From Actinomycetes bacterium (GTDB lineage: Bacteria; Actinomycetota; Actinomycetes; Nanopelagicales; Nanopelagicaceae), in assembly GCA_025355765.1 (NCBI GenBank), contig JANXZB010000132.1, positions 1-41,376 of the forward strand: a stretch of DNA of 41,376 bases, read 5' to 3'. Below are positions 7,429 through 16,436 of this stretch, one piece after another. Position 1 is the first letter of the stretch; each line of letters begins with the position of its first letter. A model generated the notes under the pieces. That model searched no databases. It had not been told where the DNA came from and worked only from the letters and a program-made list of their open reading frames with translations. Both the position numbers and the translations under genes were made by a program.

Positions 7429-7980
7429 GTGGATCTATCAGTGGTTGGAAGCGATATTGAAAAAGTCATCGTTACAGAAGAGCAACTCCGATCAAAGGTG
7501 AAAGAACTCGCGGAGCGCATTAACGTTGATTACCGCGATCGCGATTTGCTGATGGTCGGCGTTCTCAAGGGTGCAATCATGGCAATGGCTGATCTATCGC
7601 GAGCTTTGCAGCGCCACGTAGACATGGATTGGATGGCTGTCTCCTCTTATGGTTCGGGCACGAAATCAAGTGGCGTAGTTCGAATCTTGAAAGATCTAGA
7701 TCGAGATATCACTGGACGGGAAGTTCTCATTGTCGAAGACATTGTTGATTCGGGCCTGACGCTTTCATGGCTGAAGGCCAACCTTGAATCTCGCGGCGCG
7801 AAGAGTGTTGAGGTGCTGGCAATTTTGCGCAAGCCCGAGGCGGCCAAGGTAGATGTCAAAGTTAAATATGTGGGCTTTGAGATTCCAACTGATTTTGTAG
7901 TCGGATACGGTCTGGATTTCAATGAGAGATATCGCAACCTTCCGTTTGTCGGCGTGCTAGACAAAAATATCTATTCCTGA
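7429..7980 (+). CDS. hpt: Hypoxanthine phosphoribosyltransferase
   Basis: Hpt salvages hypoxanthine (and usually guanine) to IMP or GMP with PRPP. The PRPP-binding loop is VEDIVDSG (102-109), VGVLKGAI near 43-50 is the first conserved loop, and the C-terminal PTDFVVGYGLDFNERYRNL holds the base-binding and loop residues. The length (183 aa) is typical. The start is GTG at 7429, preceded four bases earlier by the Shine-Dalgarno-like AGAGGA. It is followed after three bases by ftsH, and the pair is almost certainly co-transcribed. Confidence 0.94.
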   Translation: MDLSVVGSDIEKVIVTEEQLRSKVKELAERINVDYRDRDLLMVGVLKGAIMAMADLSRALQRHVDMDWMAVSSYGSGTKSSGVVRILKDLDRDITGREVLIVEDIVDSGLTLSWLKANLESRGAKSVEVLAILRKPEAAKVDVKVKYVGFEIPTDFVVGYGLDFNERYRNLPFVGVLDKNIYS

Positions 7981-7983
7981 GAG

Positions 7984-10041
7984 ATGAGACCGTTGAAAAA
8001 AATAACCAGCAAGAAACCTCCTAAGAAGACGCAGACTAGATACCAGCGCATCATGCGCGGTCCACTTTTTTGGATTGTGATAGCGATTGTCGCTGTCACC
8101 ATCTTCGGTCAGATTTCATCAGCAGGAAATAAATACACTCAAGTCAAAACCTCACAGATTCTTGCGGCCATCTCGCAGGATCAAGTTGACTCGGCATTGC
8201 TCATTGATAAAGAACAGAAGATTCAGATTAAACTGAAATCAGGATTTCTTATAGATGGTTCGTCAAAAGTTGAGGCCTCTTACATCACTGGAGAAGAACC
8301 AACCCTGGTTGATTTGCTGACAAGCAACCCACCACCGCATTCGTGGTCGGTCAAAGTTGGAAGCCAGTCATTCCTTGTAAGTCTTCTCTTCGCCTTCGGC
8401 CCATTCCTTCTTATTGGCTTCCTCTTCTTCCTGATGATGAGCAATGCCCAAGGTGGGAATAAAGCGTTCTCGTTTGGGCGCTCGCGTGCGAAGTTGCAGA
8501 CCGATGAAGTTCCCAAGACAACTTTTGCCGATGTCGCGGGTTCAGATGAGGCCGTTGCTGAGCTAAGTGAAATCAAGGATTTCCTAGCAAACCCGCCTAA
8601 ATATTTGGCCCTTGGCGCGAAGATTCCCAAAGGTGTTTTGCTCTACGGCCCTCCAGGTACGGGAAAAACTCTCCTTGCGCGTGCCGTTGCGGGTGAGGCA
8701 AATGTTCCTTTCTATTCCATTTCAGGATCTGATTTCGTGGAAATGTTCGTGGGCGTCGGTGCCGCACGTGTACGCGATCTTTTCAATCAGGCAAAAGAGA
8801 ATGCGCCGGCAATTGTCTTCGTTGATGAAATAGATGCAGTAGGCCGTCAACGTGGTGCAGGTATGGGTGGTGGCCATGACGAGCGTGAACAGACGCTCAA
8901 TCAGTTGCTAGTAGAAATGGATGGTTTTCAGGAAAACAGTTCTGTGATTCTCATTGCCGCGACAAACCGACCAGACATTTTGGACCCGGCACTTCTACGC
9001 CCGGGACGTTTTGATCGCCAGATTCCTGTTGAACGCCCTGACCTTAAAGGACGTGAAGCAATTTTGAAGGTGCACGCGAAAAACAAGCCCATCAGCAAGG
9101 ATGTAGATCTTCTAGCCTTTGCGCGTCGCACACCAGGATTTACTGGTGCAGACCTAGCCAACGTTCTCAATGAGGCCGCTTTGCTTACGGCCCGTGAAAA
9201 CCAGAAGGTGATTACGAATATCGCCCTTGATGAGGCCATTGATCGCGTTATGGCAGGACCTGCACGAAAGTCGCGTGTGATGAGTGAGGAAGAACGACGG
9301 GTTACCGCCTATCACGAAGCAGGACATGCGCTTGTTGCGCACGCATTGCCTCACACGGACCCGGTGCACAAGATAACGATCATGCCGCGAGGTCGAGCCC
9401 TCGGATACACGATGGTTCTTCCGGATGAGGACCGATACTCAGTTACACGCAATCAACTTTTAGATAAGTTGGCCTATTCCCTTGGCGGTCGAGCTGCAGA
9501 AGAGTTGATCTTCCATGACCCTTCCACTGGAGCAAGTGACGACATCGAAAAGGCCACGACGTTGGCTCGCGCGATGGTCACGCAATATGGAATGACTGAA
9601 GCAATCGGTGCGATCAAGTTGGGAACCGATGCGTCCGAACCTTTCATGGGTCGCGACTATGGTCACACTCGTGATTTCTCCGAGAATGTTGCCGCGTTGA
9701 TTGATTCAGAGATCCGCAAGATGATTGAAAACGCCCACCAGGAGGCCTTCGATGTTCTTAACGAGAATCGCTTGATCTTGGATGAGATGGTTGCGCAATT
9801 GCTTGAGCGCGAAACCCTTAATAAAGAGGAGATCGCTGAGATCTTCGCCAATGTGCAGGCACGTCCCGAGCGCCCGTCATGGACCGGCTCGGCAACACGT
9901 GTACCGTCTGATCTGCCTCCTATTGCCACTCGGATGGCCCTTTCCAACGGAAATGGACACGAGGGCAGCGTTGATGAGGCCGCCAAAGAGAAGAAAGCTC
10001 CTACCAAGCGCACACCAAAGGTGAAGAAGACCGATGAGTGA
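7984..10041 (+). CDS. ftsH: ATP-dependent membrane zinc metalloprotease FtsH
   Basis: FtsH degrades misassembled membrane proteins and some cytosolic regulators as a membrane-anchored hexamer. Two transmembrane helices (about 28-44 and 131-152) flank an extracytoplasmic segment. The AAA module has Walker A GPPGTGKT (222-229), Walker B IVFVDEID (277-284) and the second region of homology ending in RPGRFDR. The zinc site is HEAGH (444-448) in the peptidase domain. The basic N-terminus ([17 protein letters not shown]) and a low-complexity Lys-rich tail are typical of actinobacterial forms; total length is 685 aa. It begins three bases after the hpt stop with little Shine-Dalgarno, suggesting translational coupling, and overlaps folE by eight bases. 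Confidence 0.97.
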   Translation: MRPLKKITSKKPPKKTQTRYQRIMRGPLFWIVIAIVAVTIFGQISSAGNKYTQVKTSQILAAISQDQVDSALLIDKEQKIQIKLKSGFLIDGSSKVEASYITGEEPTLVDLLTSNPPPHSWSVKVGSQSFLVSLLFAFGPFLLIGFLFFLMMSNAQGGNKAFSFGRSRAKLQTDEVPKTTFADVAGSDEAVAELSEIKDFLANPPKYLALGAKIPKGVLLYGPPGTGKTLLARAVAGEANVPFYSISGSDFVEMFVGVGAARVRDLFNQAKENAPAIVFVDEIDAVGRQRGAGMGGGHDEREQTLNQLLVEMDGFQENSSVILIAATNRPDILDPALLRPGRFDRQIPVERPDLKGREAILKVHAKNKPISKDVDLLAFARRTPGFTGADLANVLNEAALLTARENQKVITNIALDEAIDRVMAGPARKSRVMSEEERRVTAYHEAGHALVAHALPHTDPVHKITIMPRGRALGYTMVLPDEDRYSVTRNQLLDKLAYSLGGRAAEELIFHDPSTGASDDIEKATTLARAMVTQYGMTEAIGAIKLGTDASEPFMGRDYGHTRDFSENVAALIDSEIRKMIENAHQEAFDVLNENRLILDEMVAQLLERETLNKEEIAEIFANVQARPERPSWTGSATRVPSDLPPIATRMALSNGNGHEGSVDEAAKEKKAPTKRTPKVKKTDE

Positions 10042-10645
10042 AGTCAATTCAGTATCGATGGGTCCCCAGGACGGGCGAGCAGCGCATCCTTACGATCAAG
10101 GGCGCGCCGAGCGCGCGGTTAAGGAGTTGCTCCTAGCTTTTGGAGAGGATCCAGACCGAGACGGATTGAGAGATACGCCCTTGCGCGTGGCTCGTGCATT
10201 TGCCGAGAATTTCGCAGGGCTTTGGCAATCTCCAGAAGATGTCCTGACCACCACCTTTGATATTGGGCACGAGGAACTCGTCATCGTAAAAGACATCGAA
10301 GTCTTCTCTCATTGCGAACATCACCTCACTCCGTTTCATGGTGTTGCCCATGTTGGCTATATCCCCTCAGGTCGCATCACGGGATTGTCCAAAATTGCCC
10401 GGTTAGTCGATCTCTTTGCTCGACGTCCTCAGGTACAAGAACGTTTAACCACACAGATTGCCGATGCCTTGGTGGAAATACTCAAACCTGCAGGCGTCAT
10501 TGTTATCGTGGAATGTGAACACCTATGTATGTCAATGAGAGGCGTTAGGAAGGCTGAAGCGCGCACCGTGACTAGCGCAGTCCGTGGAATTCTACGCGAC
10601 CCTGCCACGCGTGCTGAGGCAATTAGTTTAATTACGAAGAGATAG
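10034..10645 (+). CDS. folE: GTP cyclohydrolase I (type IA)
   Basis: FolE opens GTP to 7,8-dihydroneopterin triphosphate, the first step of folate synthesis. The zinc ligands are seen as C94 and H97 in HCEHHLTPF and C165 in [12 protein letters not shown]. The segments [23 protein letters not shown] and [12 protein letters not shown] are family hallmarks. The length is 203 aa. Its ATG lies inside the end of ftsH, overlapping by eight bases. It is the first gene of a folE-folP-folB-folK cluster that runs almost without gaps. Confidence 0.96.
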   Translation: MSEVNSVSMGPQDGRAAHPYDQGRAERAVKELLLAFGEDPDRDGLRDTPLRVARAFAENFAGLWQSPEDVLTTTFDIGHEELVIVKDIEVFSHCEHHLTPFHGVAHVGYIPSGRITGLSKIARLVDLFARRPQVQERLTTQIADALVEILKPAGVIVIVECEHLCMSMRGVRKAEARTVTSAVRGILRDPATRAEAISLITKR

Positions 10646-10653
10646 TTCGCTTC

Positions 10654-11472
10654 ATGCTCCTTTCGCAGATGAATTTTCCGACTGATCGCCCTCTCATAAT
10701 GGGGATATTGAATATCACCCCTGATTCATTTGCAGATGGCGGCAAGTTCGAAAGTTTTGACTCCGCATTGCATCGGGGGCTTGAGATGATTTCAGAAGGC
10801 GTCGACATCATCGACGTAGGCGGTGAATCCACAAGACCGGGCTCGCACCGCATCTCCACAGATGAAGAATTGCGCAGGGTTCTCCCGGTAATTGAGGCTC
10901 TGGCGGCCAAGGGAGCCGTGATCAGCATTGACACCAAGCGCGCGATAACAGCTCGACAAGCAGTGGAATCCGGTGCGCTGATCGTCAATGATGTAAGTGC
11001 AGGTCTGTCAGATCCCGACATGTTCGGCGTTGTCGCCGCCTTGGGCTGTCCCTACATTGCCATGCACACGCGTGGTGAATCGGCAGATATGCAGGTAAGA
11101 GCCGTCTATGACGATGTCGTGGCGGAAGTAATAAATGAATTGGGCGAGCGAGCGAGGGCAAGTCTGGCGGCCGGCATATTGCCAGAGAATCTGATTCTCG
11201 ATCCTGGTATCGGCTTCGCAAAGGAATCTGAGCACAATTGGGAGATCTTGAATCACCTTGATGCCTTTAAGGCCATTGGTTACCCAATCCTCATCGGGGC
11301 ATCGCGTAAGCGCTTCCTAGGCAAATTGGTAGGTTCGGAGAAGACGGATGAGCGGGAATCTGCCACCATTGCCCTAACCACTTTGCTCGCCAAAGCGGGA
11401 GTTTGGGGAGTTCGAGTGCATAGCGTCAAACCCCATCGCGATGCTGTTGAAGTAGCAAGGAGCATGAAGTGA
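10654..11472 (+). CDS. folP: Dihydropteroate synthase
   Basis: FolP condenses p-aminobenzoate with hydroxymethyl-dihydropterin pyrophosphate and is the target of sulfonamides. The TIM-barrel motifs appear in order: MGILNITPDSFADGG, DVGGESTRPGS, SIDTKR, VNDVSAG, LDPGIGFAKESEHN and GASRKRFLG. The first ATG is at 10654, nine bases after folE; an in-frame ATG at 10669 would give a product five residues shorter and cannot be excluded. The gene overlaps folB by four bases (GTGA). Confidence 0.95.
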   Translation: MLLSQMNFPTDRPLIMGILNITPDSFADGGKFESFDSALHRGLEMISEGVDIIDVGGESTRPGSHRISTDEELRRVLPVIEALAAKGAVISIDTKRAITARQAVESGALIVNDVSAGLSDPDMFGVVAALGCPYIAMHTRGESADMQVRAVYDDVVAEVINELGERARASLAAGILPENLILDPGIGFAKESEHNWEILNHLDAFKAIGYPILIGASRKRFLGKLVGSEKTDERESATIALTTLLAKAGVWGVRVHSVKPHRDAVEVARSMK

Positions 11473-11831
11473 GCGATTCAATTGAGATCAAGGGCTTGTT
11501 TGGATTCGGCTACCACGGTCTGTTCGACGATGAACGCGAAAATGGCCAGGGTTTTCTGGTAGATGCAGTGTTGGAGTTGGATTTGACTGCTGTATCTAGA
11601 AGTGATCTTCTCGAAGACACTGTCAATTACAGTGCTGTCTGCGATTTGATACTTCAGCAATTGGTCGGTCCACCTGTTTCACTCATAGAGCGATTAGCCG
11701 GTCAAATTGCCGACCTAATTTTGGAAAGATATCCCAAAGTGAAATCGGTGAAGGTCACCTTGCATAAACCTGATGCCCCAGTTGGCGTCAAGGTGAGGGA
11801 TATTTCTGTATCTATTGAGCGGACTCGATGA
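11469..11831 (+). CDS. folB: Dihydroneopterin aldolase
   Basis: FolB cleaves dihydroneopterin to hydroxymethyl-dihydropterin and glycolaldehyde. The 120-aa product has the family pattern GLFGFGYHGLFDDERENGQ near its N-terminus (with the conserved GYHG.F..E), DTVNYSAVCDLI in the middle and VTLHKPDAPV near the end. The start is GTG at 11469, overlapping the folP stop. It overlaps folK by ATGA, so the three fol genes are translationally coupled. Confidence 0.94.
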   Translation: MSDSIEIKGLFGFGYHGLFDDERENGQGFLVDAVLELDLTAVSRSDLLEDTVNYSAVCDLILQQLVGPPVSLIERLAGQIADLILERYPKVKSVKVTLHKPDAPVGVKVRDISVSIERTR

Positions 11832-12283
11832 GAGCAGTTGTTGCACTTGGTGCCAACTTAGAAAGTCCAGAAGAAGCTGTGGAGTTGGCGATAACGCTCC
11901 TTGAACAATCTTCAACCCTGATCGCTCGTTCTTCACTTTATGCGACGAAACCAGTTGGCGGTCCTCCCCAACCAGATTATGTGAACGCCGTTTGCCTTCT
12001 TGAATCTGATCTTCCTGCTCATGATCTTTTAGGGCTTCTAAACGGAATCGAAAAGAGCATGGGCCGAGTCCGTAGTGAGCGATGGGGGCCGAGAATTATT
12101 GATTTAGATCTCATTACCTATGGCGGTGTGGTCAGCGACGATGATGAACTCACGTTGCCACACCCCAGAGCCCACCAGCGAGGGTTTGTTCTCCAACCCT
12201 GGCTTGAAATAGACCCGGAGGCCGAACTTCCACCGTATGGTCGAGTCAGCGATATTTTGGCGGAGCTACCTTCGTCCAAGTAA
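11828..12283 (+). CDS. folK: Hydroxymethyl-dihydropterin pyrophosphokinase (HPPK)
   Basis: FolK transfers pyrophosphate from ATP to hydroxymethyl-dihydropterin, the substrate of FolP. ALGANLESPEEAV at the N-terminus, GPPQPDYVNAV, and RVRSERWGPRIIDLDLITYG with the metal-binding DLDL pair are the family motifs, followed by LPHPRAHQRGFVL. It is 151 aa long. The ATG overlaps the folB stop. With folE, folP and folB it leaves only the phosphatase and FolC steps of the pathway uncovered here. Confidence 0.95.
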   Translation: MRAVVALGANLESPEEAVELAITLLEQSSTLIARSSLYATKPVGGPPQPDYVNAVCLLESDLPAHDLLGLLNGIEKSMGRVRSERWGPRIIDLDLITYGGVVSDDDELTLPHPRAHQRGFVLQPWLEIDPEAELPPYGRVSDILAELPSSK

Positions 12284-12332
12284 TCTTTACCTGCTAGGTA
12301 AGAAGCCCGGTACCAAGAAAGGACTGGAGCAT

Positions 12333-13151
12333 ATGGAGGTTGTCGATCACCTACGCCAAGTGAGCAAGTTAGACCTTGGCCGGATCGCCCTCGTCCCGAC
12401 TATGGGGGCACTCCATCAGGGGCATGCAGAACTGATCCGCCGAGCAAAGCAGTTGTCAGACTCAGTTCTGGTGAGCATCTTCCTTAACCCCCTTCAATTT
12501 GATGATCCGGCCGATTTAGAGAAGTACCCACGCACTCCCGAATCAGATATAGCCATCGCGCTGGAGGCCGGAGCGAAGGTGCTCTGGGTGCCCGAGCACA
12601 ACGAGATATATCCGGGCTCCATTGAGAAAATAGATGCAGGTCTTGTGGGTTCCCTCTATGAAGGGGCAATGCGAAAAGGCCATTTCGAGGGCGTATTGGC
12701 CGTAGTTAAAAGGCTCTTCGATCTAACCAATCCCACATCGGCCATCTTTGGTGAGAAGGATTTCCAGCAACTTTTCCTGATCAAGCAGTTGGTTGCAAAC
12801 TTAGATCTCGATATTGAGATTGTGGCAGTTCCTACAGTTCGCCAGGCAAACGGTTTGGCCATTTCATCGCGAAATGTTCGCTTAAGTCCCCAGGATCTCA
12901 AGGTGGCTCTAGTTATTTCTCGGGCCTTGACCAATGCTTCTCAGATGCAATCCGTGGACCAGATGGCGCAGGTACTCAATCAAATCCTCGCATCCGAACC
13001 GGGATTCAAGACTGAATATGCAGTAATTATTGATGAAACGGACTTCTCTCTGGCAACCGATGCCACGGTGAGAAAGCGAGGGTTGGTCGCCGGTTGGGTA
13101 AATGGGGTCAGATTGATTGACAATATCCCTATGACTGGCGCGACTCGATGA
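12333..13151 (+). CDS. panC: Pantothenate synthetase (pantoate-beta-alanine ligase)
   Basis: PanC joins pantoate and beta-alanine with ATP, via a pantoyl-adenylate, to make pantothenate for CoA. Motifs are PTMGALHQGH (the HxGH nucleotide-binding signature), FGEKDFQQLFLIKQL, and ISSRNVRLS (the KMSKS-like loop). I chose ATG 12333 (MEVVDHLRQ), since AAAGGACTGGAG lies just upstream and the conserved fold begins within 20 residues; an upstream in-frame start would run into folK. This gives 272 aa. Aspartate decarboxylase panD, which supplies beta-alanine and often sits next to panC in actinobacteria, is absent here. It overlaps nadB by ATGA. Confidence 0.93.
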   Translation: MEVVDHLRQVSKLDLGRIALVPTMGALHQGHAELIRRAKQLSDSVLVSIFLNPLQFDDPADLEKYPRTPESDIAIALEAGAKVLWVPEHNEIYPGSIEKIDAGLVGSLYEGAMRKGHFEGVLAVVKRLFDLTNPTSAIFGEKDFQQLFLIKQLVANLDLDIEIVAVPTVRQANGLAISSRNVRLSPQDLKVALVISRALTNASQMQSVDQMAQVLNQILASEPGFKTEYAVIIDETDFSLATDATVRKRGLVAGWVNGVRLIDNIPMTGATR

Positions 13152-14761
13152 AATTACTGGCACCGAATCCGGGCTGGACTGCGCGCGCCGATGTGATCGT
13201 TGTCGGATCAGGAGTTGCAGGTCTAACGACGGCACTGCAGGTGAGAAGTTTTGGTCTATCCGTTCTGCTGGTCACTAAAGCGCGAGTTGATGAGGGTTCG
13301 ACAAAGTGGGCTCAAGGCGGCATAGCTGCAGCATTGGGCCCGGGGGATACGCCAGGTCAGCATGAGAAGGACACCCTTGTCGCCGGTGCGGGATTGTGTG
13401 ATGAGCCTGCCGTAAAAGTTCTTGTATCAGAAGGACCCGAAGCAGTACGTAAACTTATTACGCGAGGCGCAGTCTTCGACAAAGAAGCGAGTGGGGAAAT
13501 TTCTCTTACCCGTGAAGGCGGCCATCATCGCAATCGCATTCTCCATGCTGGAGGAGATGCCACCGGTGCCGAAGTCTCCCGCGCTCTACTTGCCGCCGTG
13601 AGGAATGATCCCGAGATCGAAGTTCTGGAGCACGCACTTGTCCTTGATGCACTCAAGGATGTCGATGGAAAAGTCTGTGGAGTTACGCTGCACGTTATTG
13701 GAGCAGGAACGCGTGATGGCGTGGGACGCGCAATTGGCCGGGCAACGGTACTGGCGACCGGCGGACTTGGTCAGGTTTTTGCGCAAACAACCAATCCCTC
13801 AGTTTCAACAGGTGATGGAGTAGCTCTTGCACTTCGTGCGGGGGCCGAGGTTGCTGATGTCGAATTCATCCAATTTCATCCGACGGTCATGTGGCTCGGC
13901 GACGCATCGCAGGGCCAACAGCCCCTCATCAGCGAAGCAGTGCGAGGCGAGGGAGGACACCTGGTTGATGACGAGGGCGTGCGATTTATGGTTGGTCAAC
14001 ATCCGATGGCCGAGCTTGCGCCACGCGATGTAGTGGCGAAAGCAATCATGCGCCACATGGAAAAAACTGGCGCCCATCATGTCTGGCTGGATGTGCGAAG
14101 TATCGAAGGTTTTGTTGAACGTTTCCCCACGATTTATGCATCGTGTCTGGCACATGACATCGATCCTCTCATTGACTTGATTCCAGTTGCCCCTGCCTCT
14201 CACTATGCATCAGGTGGCGTGCGCGTAGACATGAATGGGCGCTCGAGCATCGCGGGGTTGTATGCATGCGGGGAGACTGCCTGCACGGGAGTGCACGGTG
14301 CAAACCGCCTGGCCTCGAACTCATTGCTTGAGGGGCTGGTATTTAGCGCACGCATTGCTTCAGATATTGCAACCGATCTCCGAGAATTTTCCGAGCCGAT
14401 TGAGATTTCACAGCAGACCATTCTCCTTGATCCGAAAATTCGTAAGAAGTTGCAGGAGAGTATGAGCGCAGGAGCGGGAGTTCTACGTTCACGCGAGTCA
14501 CTACTCAAAGCGACCAAGGATCTTGCACAGATCGGCGAAAAGGCGAGTACCCAGCCCTGTGTGGAAGCGTGGGAAACGACCAATCTCTATCACTTGGCTC
14601 TGGCGATCGTGCGCTCTGCACTGTTGCGTGAGGAGACCCGCGGATCTCACTGGAGAGAGGATTTTCCAGAATCTTTGGATGAGTGGCGCAGACACATATT
14701 GCAGCATATGGATGTAGATGGAAATTGGAGCTCGAGTTTTGAAGAGGTGATCAAGTCATGA
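13148..14761 (+). CDS. nadB: L-aspartate oxidase
   Basis: NadB is a flavoprotein that oxidises aspartate to iminoaspartate, the first step of de novo NAD synthesis. The N-terminal FAD-binding motif is VVGSGVAGLTTALQV, followed by STKWAQGGIAAALG; the C-terminal FAD segment is GVHGANRLASNSLLEGLVF. The substrate-loop pattern REGGHHRNRI, and an intact helical C-terminal domain, separate it from other members of the succinate dehydrogenase flavoprotein family. The length is 537 aa. Start and stop overlap panC and nadC by ATGA. Quinolinate synthase nadA, which must take the unstable product, is not in this cluster. Confidence 0.94.
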   Translation: MKLLAPNPGWTARADVIVVGSGVAGLTTALQVRSFGLSVLLVTKARVDEGSTKWAQGGIAAALGPGDTPGQHEKDTLVAGAGLCDEPAVKVLVSEGPEAVRKLITRGAVFDKEASGEISLTREGGHHRNRILHAGGDATGAEVSRALLAAVRNDPEIEVLEHALVLDALKDVDGKVCGVTLHVIGAGTRDGVGRAIGRATVLATGGLGQVFAQTTNPSVSTGDGVALALRAGAEVADVEFIQFHPTVMWLGDASQGQQPLISEAVRGEGGHLVDDEGVRFMVGQHPMAELAPRDVVAKAIMRHMEKTGAHHVWLDVRSIEGFVERFPTIYASCLAHDIDPLIDLIPVAPASHYASGGVRVDMNGRSSIAGLYACGETACTGVHGANRLASNSLLEGLVFSARIASDIATDLREFSEPIEISQQTILLDPKIRKKLQESMSAGAGVLRSRESLLKATKDLAQIGEKASTQPCVEAWETTNLYHLALAIVRSALLREETRGSHWREDFPESLDEWRRHILQHMDVDGNWSSSFEEVIKS

Positions 14762-15648
14762 AGTTCGCCGAAGTTTCTGAAGGAACGCGACAAGCATTGC
14801 GGGATGCTTCTTTGGATCCCGAGCACACTATTGATTTGGTGAAGCGTGCCTATGAGGAAGATCTACAAGGTGGCGAGGACGCGACATCGGTGGCCACTAT
14901 CCCGGCCGATCATCGGTCCACCGCCGAATACCGTCTACGTGCCGATGGAGTAATTGCCGGCATCGAGGTCGCGAAGGTCGCATTGGAGTTAGTTGGAATT
15001 ACTGATCTCGTATCGGGCGTCCTATGCGCTCACAAAGTCGAGGCGGGCACTGTCATCTTGACCGCTCGTGGAAACACTCGCGCCATACTTCTAGCCGAAC
15101 GCACTTCGCTCAATTTTCTTGGCCACCTAAGCGGTATCGCAACGCTTACTCGTTCATGGGTGGATGAGGTGAGCGAGTACGGCACGGCTATACGAGACAC
15201 CCGCAAGACAACACCTGGGCTGCGTGTTTTGGAGAAGTACGCGGTGCGCATGGGTGGAGGGACCAACCACAGGATGTCTCTGAGCGAATCTGCACTCATT
15301 AAAGACAATCACGTCGAAGCAGTGGGCGGTGTCAGCACGGCATTTGAACGAGTCAGGAAGCTCTACCCCGAAATCGAGATAGAAGTCGAGGTGGATTCGC
15401 TGGATCAATTGAAGGAGATTCTTCAACAAAAACCTGACCTAGTCCTGCTCGACAACATGAGCGTTGAGGAATGCAGGCAAGCCGTTGAGATCGTCGCCAA
15501 GCGCGCCAAGTTGGAGGCCTCCGGTGGATTGTCTTTAAAGAATGCTAAGGCGTACGCGCAAACAGGAGTAGATTACTTTGCGGTCGGAGCACTCACTCAC
15601 TCCGCACCAGTTTTGGATATTGGACTCGACCTTAAGGCGGAGATCTAA
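14758..15648 (+). CDS. nadC: Nicotinate-nucleotide pyrophosphorylase (quinolinate phosphoribosyltransferase)
   Basis: NadC makes nicotinate mononucleotide from quinolinate and PRPP. Visible family motifs are EDLQGGEDATS near the N-terminus, RTSLNFLGHLSGIAT, DTRKTTPGLRVLEKYAVRMG, NHRMSLSESALIKDNH and the barrel end LEASGGLSLKNAKAYAQTGVDYFAVG. It is 296 aa long. It overlaps nadB by four bases, and its stop is followed immediately by the coaX ATG. Confidence 0.95.
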   Translation: MKFAEVSEGTRQALRDASLDPEHTIDLVKRAYEEDLQGGEDATSVATIPADHRSTAEYRLRADGVIAGIEVAKVALELVGITDLVSGVLCAHKVEAGTVILTARGNTRAILLAERTSLNFLGHLSGIATLTRSWVDEVSEYGTAIRDTRKTTPGLRVLEKYAVRMGGGTNHRMSLSESALIKDNHVEAVGGVSTAFERVRKLYPEIEIEVEVDSLDQLKEILQQKPDLVLLDNMSVEECRQAVEIVAKRAKLEASGGLSLKNAKAYAQTGVDYFAVGALTHSAPVLDIGLDLKAEI

Positions 15649-16416
15649 ATGTTGCTAGCAATCGATGTTGGAAACACAAATACAGTCCTTGGCGTCTTCG
15701 ATGGTAAAACCTTAGTTCGGTCATGGAGAGTGAAGACCGATGCTCGCAACACATCAGATGAGCTCTGGTTGCAGTTCGGTGCACTTGTCGCCGATTACGA
15801 GATCACAGGATTAGCGGTTTGCTCGACGGTGCCATCGACCCTACGCGAGCTACGCACGATGATCGCTGCCTACTTTCCCGCCATCCGCGTGATAATTGTG
15901 GAACCTGGAATTAAAACCGGAGTGCCCTTGCTCGTTGATAATCCCAAAGAGATCGGTGCTGACCGGATCGTGAATACCCTCGCGGCCCACACCCTCTATC
16001 CGCACGGACCAGCAATTGTGGTCGACTTTGGAACATCCACCAATCTCGATGTTGTTTCGAACAAGGGTGAATTCCTAGGAGGCGCCCTTGCACCAGGAAT
16101 CGAAATCTCAGTCGATGCTCTTGCAGCTCGGGCTGCTCAACTTCGAAAAGTGGAGTTGGTTCTGCCTCGCTCGGTCATTGGCAAGAACACCGTCGAGGCC
16201 CTTCAATCAGGGACGATCTATGGTTTTGCAGGTCAAGTTGACGGATTGGTTCATAGAATCAGCGCCGAACTCAAACTTTCATATCCGGAAAGCCCGACGG
16301 TTATTGCAACAGGTGGGCTGGCACCGCTGGTCCTTGGAATTTCTGAGACCATTGCCCATCACGAGCCAGATCTGACCTTGATCGGGCTTCGCCTCATTCA
16401 CGAGCGAAATGGCTGA
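15649..16416 (+). CDS. coaX: Type III pantothenate kinase
   Basis: CoaX phosphorylates pantothenate, the first committed step to CoA; it belongs to the ASKHA fold and is unrelated to CoaA. The first motif is AIDVGNTNTVLGVF, the second DNPKEIGADRIVN, and the third VDFGTSTNLDVV with GGALAPGIEIS after it. The length (255 aa) is normal. The ATG directly follows the nadC stop, so translation is probably coupled. Its place with panC groups two pantothenate/CoA steps around the NAD genes. Confidence 0.93.
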   Translation: MLLAIDVGNTNTVLGVFDGKTLVRSWRVKTDARNTSDELWLQFGALVADYEITGLAVCSTVPSTLRELRTMIAAYFPAIRVIIVEPGIKTGVPLLVDNPKEIGADRIVNTLAAHTLYPHGPAIVVDFGTSTNLDVVSNKGEFLGGALAPGIEISVDALAARAAQLRKVELVLPRSVIGKNTVEALQSGTIYGFAGQVDGLVHRISAELKLSYPESPTVIATGGLAPLVLGISETIAHHEPDLTLIGLRLIHERNG

Positions 16417-16421
16417 GTAGG

Positions 16422-16427
16422 TAGACT
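16422..16427 (+). promoter_or_regulatory. -10 box (TAGACT) upstream of lysS
   Basis: TAGACT ends nine bases before the lysS ATG in the short coaX-lysS gap. No Shine-Dalgarno is visible, so the transcript may be leaderless or carry only one to three leading bases. The spacing is longer than at most other genes here, so this call is weaker. Confidence 0.42.
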
Positions 16428-16436
16428 TCGCGCACT

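Noticed and set aside
12237-12332. N-terminal extension of PanC into folK
   Set aside because: The conserved PanC fold begins after the ATG at 12333, which has a Shine-Dalgarno-like sequence; the extension overlaps folK in another frame.
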